Below, in pieces: positions 1 to 5,075 of a stretch of DNA of 5,075 nucleotides. This DNA comes from Campylobacterales bacterium (GTDB taxonomy: Bacteria > Campylobacterota > Campylobacteria > Campylobacterales > Arcobacteraceae), in NCBI GenBank assembly GCA_016784825.1, contig JADHTT010000074.1:1-5075 (forward strand). The letters are read 5' to 3'. How positions within the stretch are numbered: position 1 is the first letter of the stretch; each line of letters begins with the position of its first letter. Under the pieces are notes generated by a model. The model was not told where the DNA came from, searched no databases, and saw only the letters and a program-made list of their open reading frames with translations. Both the position numbers and the translations under genes were made by a program.

Positions 1-384
1 TTCATCATCTGCAAATCCAAGCTGATGATTTGCTTCAACAGTATCAAGGCCTGTATCTTGTAACGCATAGGCATTAACTTTATTTAATAGTCCTATATCA
101 CGCCCCTCTTGTCGTAAATATATAACCATACCATTATGCTCATTTATAAAGTCAAGTGCGTGATTTAGCTGTGCTTGACAATCACACTTAATACTCCCTA
201 TTGCATCTCCTGTTAAACATTCACTATGAATTCTAACCTTTGGAACTTCATCAAGATTTTCTGTAAATATCACTAAATGTTCTTTGATCCCCTCTTTAAA
301 AGATTGAATTAAAAAATCACCATGTGTTGTTGGTAATTTTGCTACATTAGATACTTCGATATTTAGCTTGATGTTTTCTATCAT
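1..384 (-). CDS. ribA: GTP cyclohydrolase II (RibA), 5' part, cut by window edge
   Basis: This gene reads leftward from an ATG whose complement is at 382-384. The 128 codons visible run open to base 1. RibA hydrolyses GTP to 2,5-diamino-6-ribosylamino-4(3H)-pyrimidinone 5'-phosphate, formate and pyrophosphate, the first committed step of riboflavin synthesis, in the cytoplasm. The reading frame shows [17 protein letters not shown], which supplies the three zinc cysteines C56, C67 and C69 (C54, C65 and C67 in E. coli). It then shows [14 protein letters not shown] (89-102) and [13 protein letters not shown] (116-128). D127 matches the catalytic Asp126 of E. coli; its partner Arg would be the next residue but one, just outside the window. 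The protein starts directly with the cyclohydrolase domain, so no DHBP synthase (RibB) domain is fused at the N-terminus. The family is about 190-200 residues, so roughly the last third is missing. The residue after EGR is D, where other RibA proteins have N or G. A weak AAGGG lies 10 bases upstream of the ATG. Confidence 0.97.
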   Translation of the reverse strand, partial: MIENIKLNIEVSNVAKLPTTHGDFLIQSFKEGIKEHLVIFTENLDEVPKVRIHSECLTGDAIGSIKCDCQAQLNHALDFINEHNGMVIYLRQEGRDIGLLNKVNAYALQDTGLDTVEANHQLGFADDE

Positions 385-403
385 AAGTCTTTAACCCTTA
401 ATT

Positions 404-412
404 TGTTAATAT
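404..412 (+). promoter_or_regulatory. Candidate extended -10 promoter for the hemB operon
   Basis: The sequence TGTTAATAT reads as a TGn extension plus TAATAT. A start near base 419 would give a leader of about 26 bases before the hemB ATG at 445. It is the only good match on this strand in the 60-base spacer; TATTTT at 419-424 is a poorer alternative. It lies only 7 bases from the opposing ribA -10 hexamer. Confidence 0.4.
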
Positions 413-422
413 ATCGAATATT
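408..422. repeat. Short inverted repeat between the ribA and hemB promoters
   Basis: AATAT at 408-412 is repeated inverted as ATATT at 418-422 around the five bases ATCGA. It overlaps both candidate -10 hexamers. Such a placement would suit a repressor operator, but the arms are short and fully AT in an AT-rich spacer, so chance is a good explanation. It does not match an operator I recognise. Confidence 0.25.
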
Positions 423-428
423 TTAGCA
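420..428 (-). promoter_or_regulatory. Candidate extended -10 promoter for ribA
   Basis: Read on the minus strand this is TGCTAAAAT, a TGn extension followed by a TATAAT-like hexamer. It would start transcription near base 413 and give a leader of about 29 bases before the ribA ATG. No convincing -35 box is present, which fits the weak -35 dependence known for the main sigma factor in Campylobacterota. The assignment is from pattern only. Confidence 0.45.
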
Positions 429-431
429 AAT

Positions 432-436
432 AAAGG
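432..436 (+). promoter_or_regulatory. Ribosome binding site of hemB
   Basis: AAAGG sits 8 bases before the ATG at 445. It fixes that ATG as the start and is the clearest Shine-Dalgarno sequence near a gene start in this window. Confidence 0.7.
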
Positions 437-444
437 CAAACAAA

Positions 445-1419
445 ATGTTTAAGAGATTTAGAAGATTAAGAACCAATGAAACTATAAGAAGTTTAGTAAG
501 AGAAACTATACTTACACCAAACGATTTCATGTATCCACTTTTTGTCAAAGAAGGTGAAAATATCAAAGACGAAGTATCATCTATGCCTGGTGTTTTTCAA
601 ATGTCTATTGATGAAATTGTAAAAGAGTGTGGACAAATTCAAGAACTTGGACTAAATACAGTTATTTTATTTGCTATACCTGATGTAAAAGATAGTGTAG
701 GTAGTGAATGTTTATGCACTAATTCAATCATATCAAGAACTATTAAAGCTATTAAAGAAAAATATCCAAATATGTATATTGCTACTGATCTATGCTTCTG
801 TGAATATACAGACCATGGTCACTGTGGAATTATGGATCCAAAAACACAAAGTGTAGATAATGATGCAACTTTAGAAATATCAGCACAACAAGCTATTGTA
901 CATGCAAAAGCAGGTGCCAATATGATAGCTCCAAGTGGTATGATGGATGGTATTATCGAAGTTTTACGAGAAGCACTAGATAAAGAAGGATTTGTAAATC
1001 TTCCTATTATGTCTTATTCTACAAAATTTGCAAGTGCATTCTATGGACCATTTAGAGATGTGGCCCAATCAACTCCTAGTTTTGGAGATAGAAGAACATA
1101 CCAAATGGATGTAGGAAATAGACTTGAAGCTATTGAAGAATCACTTGAAGACGAAAGACAAGGTGCTGATATACTTATGGTAAAACCTGCATTAAGTTTT
1201 TTAGATACTATTAGAGATATTAGAAACAATACAAACTTACCAATTGCTGCTTATAATGTATCTGGTGAATACGCTATGCTTAAATTAGCAGGAAAACATG
1301 GACTAATTGACTATGAAAAAGTGATGATGGAAAAACTAGTATCTATGAAAAGAGCTGGTGCAAATATTATTATTACATATCATGCAAAAGAAGCTTGTAA
1401 GCTTTTACAAGGAAATTAA
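445..1419 (+). CDS. hemB: Porphobilinogen synthase (delta-aminolevulinic acid dehydratase)
   Basis: HemB condenses two molecules of 5-aminolevulinate to porphobilinogen, the first ring-forming step shared by all tetrapyrroles, in the cytoplasm; family members are usually octamers. The 324 residues match the usual length (E. coli 324). The N-terminal arm carries the family signature around RRLR and DFMYPLFVKEG (27-37). The zinc site is intact: C117, C119 and C127 lie in DLCFCEYTDHGHCG, so this is the cysteine/zinc type rather than the aspartate-rich, magnesium-only type. The two substrate-binding lysines are K194 in YSTKFASAFYGPFR and K247 in LMVKPA, the latter forming the key Schiff base in the family. 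The start is set by AAAGG at 432-436. It is the first gene of a tight plus-strand group and ends 3 bases before argF. The divergent ribA gene shares its upstream spacer. Confidence 0.98.
   Translation: MFKRFRRLRTNETIRSLVRETILTPNDFMYPLFVKEGENIKDEVSSMPGVFQMSIDEIVKECGQIQELGLNTVILFAIPDVKDSVGSECLCTNSIISRTIKAIKEKYPNMYIATDLCFCEYTDHGHCGIMDPKTQSVDNDATLEISAQQAIVHAKAGANMIAPSGMMDGIIEVLREALDKEGFVNLPIMSYSTKFASAFYGPFRDVAQSTPSFGDRRTYQMDVGNRLEAIEESLEDERQGADILMVKPALSFLDTIRDIRNNTNLPIAAYNVSGEYAMLKLAGKHGLIDYEKVMMEKLVSMKRAGANIIITYHAKEACKLLQGN
1409..1414 (+). promoter_or_regulatory. Ribosome binding site of argF, inside the hemB end
   Basis: AAGGAA lies within the last codons of hemB, 8 bases before the argF ATG at 1423. 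With only 3 bases between the hemB stop and that ATG, ribosomes ending hemB would be placed directly over the argF start, so the two genes are probably translationally coupled. Confidence 0.6.
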
Positions 1420-1422
1420 TTA

Positions 1423-2352
1423 ATGAGACACTTTTTAACTTTAGCCAATTTTTCAAAAGAAGAGATTCTTGAGATAACAAAACTAGCAATTCAAATCAAA
1501 AAAGAAACAAAATCAAAGATATTTAAACCATATATGTCGCATCAAACACTTGGTATGATATTTGAAAAAAGTAGTACTCGTACAAGAGTTAGCTTTGAAA
1601 CAGGAATATATCAATTAGGTGGTGTAGGATTGTTTTTATCTTCAAATGATATTCAACTTGGACGTGGTGAACCTATTTCAGATACAAGCCGTGTAATAAG
1701 TAGAATGGTTGATATGATTATGATTAGAAATGATTCACAAAAAGAGCTTGAAGAGTTTGCTTCATATTCAAAAGTACCAGTTATAAATGGTCTTACTGAT
1801 ATGTATCATCCAGTACAGCTTATGGCAGATTACTTAACTATTATTGAGCATGGATTAGAAAATAATATAAAAGCTGCATATATTGGTGATGGAAACAATA
1901 TGACTCACTCTTGGCTTATGCTAGCTTCTAAACTTGGCTTTGATTTAAATATTGCGACACCAAAAGGATATGAAGTAGATCAAAACGTTTTAGATCAAGC
2001 ATTAGAATTTGCAAAAGTTAGTGGTGCAAATATCACAGTTACTAATGATCCAAAAGAAGCTGTAAAAAATTGTACTGTTATTACTACAGATACATGGGTT
2101 TCTATGGGTCAAGAGGAAGAAAAAGCTCAAAGACTAAAAGACTTTGATGGATTTATTGTCGACAAAGATCTAATGTCATATGCTTCAAAAGATGCTATAT
2201 TTCTACATTGTCTTCCTGCTTATAGAGATTTAGAAGTAAGTGAAGAGGTTTTTGAAGAAAATAGTGAGACTATATTTAGTGAAGCTGAAAATAGACTACA
2301 TGCACAAAAAGCCATTATGGTTTGGCTAGATTCTAAAAGGGATGAAAATTAA
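1423..2352 (+). CDS. argF: Ornithine carbamoyltransferase (anabolic type)
   Basis: The enzyme makes citrulline from carbamoyl phosphate and ornithine in arginine synthesis, in the cytoplasm, normally as a trimer. The protein has 309 residues, typical of the compact bacterial forms. The N-terminal carbamoyl-phosphate domain has STRTR at 51-55 and HPVQ at 129-132. The C-terminal ornithine domain has GDGNN at 155-159, the D223 and SMG (227-229) ornithine loop, the catalytic-cysteine motif HCLPAYR at 262-268 (C263), and [11 protein letters not shown] near 287-297. The HPVQ form replaces the HPCQ seen in many OTCases. The SMG loop separates it from aspartate carbamoyltransferase and from the N-acetylornithine enzymes. 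No arcA or arcC lies nearby, so a catabolic role is unlikely. It is sandwiched between two haem genes, 3 bases after hemB and directly abutting hemN. I see no arginine-repressor box in the upstream spacer. Confidence 0.97.
   Translation: MRHFLTLANFSKEEILEITKLAIQIKKETKSKIFKPYMSHQTLGMIFEKSSTRTRVSFETGIYQLGGVGLFLSSNDIQLGRGEPISDTSRVISRMVDMIMIRNDSQKELEEFASYSKVPVINGLTDMYHPVQLMADYLTIIEHGLENNIKAAYIGDGNNMTHSWLMLASKLGFDLNIATPKGYEVDQNVLDQALEFAKVSGANITVTNDPKEAVKNCTVITTDTWVSMGQEEEKAQRLKDFDGFIVDKDLMSYASKDAIFLHCLPAYRDLEVSEEVFEENSETIFSEAENRLHAQKAIMVWLDSKRDEN
2336..2342 (+). promoter_or_regulatory. Ribosome binding site of hemN, inside the argF end
   Basis: The purine run AAAGGGA is read as Lys and Arg codons at the argF C-terminus and ends about 10 bases before the hemN ATG. 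The argF stop codon (2350-2352) touches that ATG with no gap, so hemN translation probably depends in part on ribosomes finishing argF. Confidence 0.55.
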
Positions 2353-3720
2353 ATGATTGACTTTACAAAATTTGAGAAATACTCAAAACCAGGACCTAGA
2401 TATACGAGCTACCCTACTGCACCTGAATTTAATGAAAATTTTACAGAAGAAGATTTAATAAATAAATTCAAAAGCCAATCGAAAGATCGTCCTCTTTCAC
2501 TTTATATCCATGTTCCATTTTGTAGAAGTGCATGTTATTTCTGTGGATGTAATGTAATATTTACAAGTAAAGAAGATAAAAAAGTAAAATATATTGAATA
2601 CTTAAAAAAAGAACTAACTATTTTAGCAAAGCATCTAGATACTTCTAGAACAGTTACACAAATGCATTTTGGTGGAGGTACACCAACTTTTCTTTCTCCA
2701 AGTCAATTAAAAGAGGTACTTGATTCTATTAAAGATACATTCCCAAACTTTTCATTGGATGCTGAAATAAGCTGTGAAGTTGATCCAAGATTTTTTGAAC
2801 AAGGACATATGGATGCACTTAAAGAAGCAGGTTGTAATCGTCTAAGTTTTGGTGTTCAAGATTTAGATCCTCAAGTACAAAAAACTATTCATAGAATTCA
2901 ACCTCTTGAACAAACAGCAAATGTAGTAAAAATTGCAAGAGATGCAGGTATTAATTCAATAAACATAGACTTAATCTATGGACTACCACATCAAACAAAA
3001 GAGACATTTAGAAAAACAATTGAACAAATTATTACATTAAATCCTGATAGACTAGCTGTATTTAACTATGCACATGTACCATGGATGATGAAGACTCAAA
3101 GAAAATTTGACGAAAGTACATTTGCACCACCATCAACAAAGCTTGAAATATTAAAAGATACTATTGCATTCTTTGAAGGTCATAATTATAAAATGGTTGG
3201 TATGGACCACTTTGCAAAGCCTGAAGATGAATTATTTAAGGCAATCGAAAAAGGTGAATTACATAGAAACTTCCAAGGATATACTACTAAAGGTGGTGCA
3301 GACCTTATAGGAATAGGTGTTACGTCTATTGGTGATGGGGTTGATTATTATGTTCAAAACTTCAAAGACTTAGCATCTTATGAAGAAGCTATAGATGCAG
3401 GTAGATTACCAGTATTTAAAGGATTCTCTCTAAATGATGATGATATTTTAAGACAATATGTAATTATGGAATTGATGTCAAACTTCTCACTCGATATCAA
3501 AAGAGTTGAAGCAAAGTTTGATATTAACTTCAATGAGTACTTTAAAGATGCCATAGATATGCTACAAGAGTTTAAAGAAGCAGAACTAATAACAATTGAT
3601 GACAATCATATAAGAGCAAACAGTACTGGGGCTATGTTAATTAGAAATATCTCTATGCCTTTTGATGCATATTTACATAATATACCAGAAGATAAGAGAA
3701 GATTTTCTAAAACAATATAA
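2353..3720 (+). CDS. hemN: Oxygen-independent coproporphyrinogen III dehydrogenase (radical SAM)
   Basis: HemN decarboxylates two propionate side chains of coproporphyrinogen III to vinyl groups, giving protoporphyrinogen IX and using two S-adenosylmethionine per turnover, without oxygen. The 455 residues match true HemN (E. coli 457) and exceed the shorter HemW-type haem chaperones. The N-terminus has GPRYTSYPTAPEF (14-26), a HemN trait. The radical SAM cluster is C57, C61 and C64 in PFCRSACYFCGC, with the extra conserved C66. Further marks are GGGTP (107-111), CEVDPR (141-146), SFGVQD (165-170), GLPHQT (210-215), FNYAHVPW (237-244), GMDHFA (283-288) and NFQGYTT (306-312). The C-terminal HemN domain covers roughly 355-440. 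It starts on the base after the argF stop. The family needs one electron to reduce its cluster and an electron acceptor late in catalysis; neither partner is firmly known. The next gene is an iron-sulfur protein. Confidence 0.97.
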   Translation: MIDFTKFEKYSKPGPRYTSYPTAPEFNENFTEEDLINKFKSQSKDRPLSLYIHVPFCRSACYFCGCNVIFTSKEDKKVKYIEYLKKELTILAKHLDTSRTVTQMHFGGGTPTFLSPSQLKEVLDSIKDTFPNFSLDAEISCEVDPRFFEQGHMDALKEAGCNRLSFGVQDLDPQVQKTIHRIQPLEQTANVVKIARDAGINSINIDLIYGLPHQTKETFRKTIEQIITLNPDRLAVFNYAHVPWMMKTQRKFDESTFAPPSTKLEILKDTIAFFEGHNYKMVGMDHFAKPEDELFKAIEKGELHRNFQGYTTKGGADLIGIGVTSIGDGVDYYVQNFKDLASYEEAIDAGRLPVFKGFSLNDDDILRQYVIMELMSNFSLDIKRVEAKFDINFNEYFKDAIDMLQEFKEAELITIDDNHIRANSTGAMLIRNISMPFDAYLHNIPEDKRRFSKTI

Positions 3721-3724
3721 GCAG
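3719..3724 (+). promoter_or_regulatory. Weak ribosome binding site of the Fe-S oxidoreductase gene
   Basis: AAGCAG, one base off AAGGAG, spans the hemN stop and lies 5 bases before the ATG at 3730. It is the weakest site among the operon genes; with only 9 bases between hemN and this gene, coupling to hemN translation may matter. Confidence 0.35.
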
Positions 3725-3729
3725 TATAA

Positions 3730-5013
3730 ATGATAGAAAATAATAAATTTGATTTTACAGAAATTAGTGATAATTGTATTAAATGTGGTAAGTGTAAATC
3801 AGTATGTCCAATCTTTGAGATAAGTCATGATGAGACTACTAGCCCAAGAGGTTTTATTGATCTACTTGGTGCGTATAAAAGAGATCAGCTTGAACTTGAC
3901 AAGACAACAAAAGAAATCTTTGAAAGTTGCTTTTTATGTACATCTTGTGTAGAAGAGTGTCCAAATGATTTACCTACAGATATAATTATTGAACAAGTAA
4001 GAAATGACATAAGAAAGCAATTTGGTTTAGCATGGTACAAAAGAGCCTTCTTCTTTTTACTTAGACATAGAAAAATTATGGACTTAATGGCGAAACTTGG
4101 TTGGGTATTCCAAACATGTGGTCTTAAGATAAATGACAAAGCACAAAGTGCTAAACTAAGATTAAACCTACCTATTGAAATGATCAAAGATAGAACATTA
4201 CCTTTTGCTGATCGTAAATCATTTTTAAATGAACATCCAGAAAATATATATGTAGACAAACCAATAGCTAAAGTAGCAATTTTTATAGGATGTATGGGAA
4301 ACTATGCCTATACTAATATTGGTAAGTCACTATTAAAGATTCTAAAAAAGCTTGAGATTGATACTTTTATCCCTAAAAAACAACTTTGTTGTGGTGCACC
4401 TGCTTACTTTACAGGAGACTTTGATACTGTTGATTACCTAGTAAAGAAAAACATTGAATATTTTGAGACATTTATTGATGATGTTGATGCTATTATCATC
4501 CCTGAAGCTACTTGTAGTGCAATGATAAATATTGACTGGGTTCACTTTCTTCATGATCAGCCAGAGTGGAAAGAAAGAGCAGCTAAAATTGCACCTAAAG
4601 TCTTTATGGCAACGAAATGGCTTGAGAATAATACACAATTAAAAAAATTATTAAAAACAAATGGTAAGAAAATTGATGATCTTATCACATATCATGATCC
4701 ATGTCATGCTAAGAAAATGCAAAATATTCATGAGGAACCTAGAAATCTTCTAAAACAAAATTATGTTCTTACTGAGATGAGCGATCCAAATCAATGTTGT
4801 GGATTTGGTGGTGTTACAATGCAATCAAATAATTATAAATTTGCAAAAGCTGCAGGAGCACCTAAAGCTGCTATGATAAATAATACTGGTGCCAAAGTTG
4901 TAAGTGCTGAATGTAGTGCATGTAGAATGCAAATTACAGATTCTCTTGCAAGAACAGATTCTGATGTGATCTTTAAAAATCCTATTGAACTAATAGCTGA
5001 TGCTTTAAAGTAG
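3730..5013 (+). CDS. GlcF/GlpC-like iron-sulfur oxidoreductase with two CCG domains
   Basis: This 427-residue protein has the layout of the Fe-S subunits GlcF, GlpC and LutA, which carry electrons from flavoprotein hydroxyacid or glycerol-3-phosphate dehydrogenases. Two ferredoxin-type [4Fe-4S] motifs come first: C16, C19, C22 and C26 (CIKCGKCKSVCP) and C67, C70, C73 and C77 (CFLCTSCVEECP). A basic, hydrophobic stretch at about 99-130, with FFFLL at 107-111, could be an amphipathic membrane contact; there is no true transmembrane helix or signal peptide. The first CCG domain has C188, C220-C221-G222 and C262; the second has C325, C356-C357-G358 and C395/C398. In HdrB such repeats bind catalytic non-cubane clusters. 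The first repeat ends in CSAM with one cysteine, which is common in GlcF/LutA proteins. No flavin subunit is present in the window, so the substrate and partner are unknown. I recall an equivalent gene next to hemN in C. jejuni (Cj0991c), which suggests a conserved pairing. The stop is TAG, unlike the TAA of the three genes before it. Confidence 0.9.
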   Translation: MIENNKFDFTEISDNCIKCGKCKSVCPIFEISHDETTSPRGFIDLLGAYKRDQLELDKTTKEIFESCFLCTSCVEECPNDLPTDIIIEQVRNDIRKQFGLAWYKRAFFFLLRHRKIMDLMAKLGWVFQTCGLKINDKAQSAKLRLNLPIEMIKDRTLPFADRKSFLNEHPENIYVDKPIAKVAIFIGCMGNYAYTNIGKSLLKILKKLEIDTFIPKKQLCCGAPAYFTGDFDTVDYLVKKNIEYFETFIDDVDAIIIPEATCSAMINIDWVHFLHDQPEWKERAAKIAPKVFMATKWLENNTQLKKLLKTNGKKIDDLITYHDPCHAKKMQNIHEEPRNLLKQNYVLTEMSDPNQCCGFGGVTMQSNNYKFAKAAGAPKAAMINNTGAKVVSAECSACRMQITDSLARTDSDVIFKNPIELIADALK

Positions 5014-5045
5014 TGATTAGGTTTTAGGGGCTAGTGTTTAGTGAT
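5011..5045 (+). repeat. Five-unit degenerate heptamer tandem repeat (TAGTGAT-like)
   Basis: Units starting at 5011, 5018, 5025, 5032 and 5039 all begin with TAG in exact 7-base register. The first and last are both TAGTGAT, the fourth is TAGTGTT, and the second and third are G-richer variants. The 35 bases contain 12 G and a single C, a strong strand bias. The first TAG is the stop codon of the Fe-S gene and is followed at once by an in-frame TGA. Because 7 is not a multiple of 3, the successive TAGs close all three plus-strand frames. It resembles the short heptameric repeats (STRR-like) known between genes in several bacterial groups. Its role is unknown. Confidence 0.7.
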
Positions 5046-5075
5046 GGAATTTTGGCAAAATATATATTCGCATTT
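5046..5075. other. Non-coding tail to the window end, nothing firm
   Basis: These 30 bases hold no gene start or stop that I can assign. ATTTTG at 5049-5054 is mirrored by CAAAAT at 5056-5061, but with a one-base loop and no following T run it is not a terminator. TATATT at 5063-5068 could be a -10 element for a gene beyond the window; this cannot be judged from what is visible. Confidence 0.4.

Noticed and set aside
1041..1229. Short minus-strand open frame antisense to hemB
   Set aside because: It lies wholly within hemB codons that encode both active-site lysine regions, and its product is low complexity with no recognisable motif.
3378..3605. Short minus-strand open frame antisense to hemN
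   Set aside because: It mirrors the conserved C-terminal domain of HemN and is Ser/Ile-rich shadow sequence with no supporting signal.
3885..4259. A 124-codon open frame on the minus strand inside the Fe-S oxidoreductase gene
   Set aside because: It is fully antisense to a gene with clear cysteine motifs, is rich in Ser, Leu and Ile as expected from a reversed AT-rich coding strand, and shows no domain.
4438..4638. Short minus-strand open frame antisense to the Fe-S gene
   Set aside because: It contains several Cys and His, but these are complements of Lys/Thr/Met-rich coding sequence between the two CCG domains, not a metal-binding fold.
4150..4810. Loss of one cysteine in the first CCG domain of the Fe-S protein (CSAM instead of CxxC) as a sign of decay
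   Set aside because: A single cysteine at this point is common in GlcF and LutA relatives, and the remaining CCG residues are intact, so it is normal variation.
5049..5061. Perfect inverted repeat ATTTTG-G-CAAAAT as a terminator
   Set aside because: The loop would be one base, the stem is nearly all A-T, and no T run follows it, so an intrinsic terminator is not supported.
5054..5072. TTGGC...CGCA resembling a sigma-54 promoter at the window end
   Set aside because: The GG and GC doublets are 15 bases apart from the second G to the G of GC, where sigma-54 promoters need 11, so the spacing is wrong.

Overview
The window is AT-rich, densely coding bacterial DNA. The gene order (ribA divergent from hemB-argF-hemN-Fe-S oxidoreductase), the AT-rich codon choice and the short gaps point to Campylobacterota (epsilonproteobacteria). 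An Arcobacter-like or Sulfurimonas-like organism is most plausible. This placement comes from remembered synteny with Campylobacter jejuni (the Cj0991c to Cj0996 neighbourhood), not from a search.

Layout. Bases 1-384 hold the 5' two thirds of ribA (GTP cyclohydrolase II, riboflavin synthesis) on the minus strand, cut by the window edge. A 60-base divergent spacer (385-444) carries candidate extended -10 promoters for both directions. From 445 to 5013 four plus-strand genes are packed into one apparent operon: hemB (porphobilinogen synthase), argF (ornithine carbamoyltransferase), hemN (oxygen-independent coproporphyrinogen III dehydrogenase) and a 427-residue GlcF/GlpC-like iron-sulfur protein with two ferredoxin-type clusters and two CCG domains. 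The gaps between them are 3, 0 and 9 bases. After the last gene comes a short non-coding tail (5014-5075). Its first part, including the stop codon, is an array of five heptamers that all begin with TAG.

How the genes relate. hemB and hemN are an early and a late step of haem synthesis. argF belongs to arginine synthesis and has no direct link to haem. The Fe-S protein has the architecture of an electron-transfer subunit but no flavoprotein dehydrogenase partner is visible here. Its place directly behind hemN makes a redox role near HemN a reasonable but unproven guess. All recognisable genes are conserved housekeeping families. I see no phage, transposon, CRISPR, defence or toxin-antitoxin locus. 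The two points that deserve attention are the orphan Fe-S protein and the heptad repeat at the operon end.
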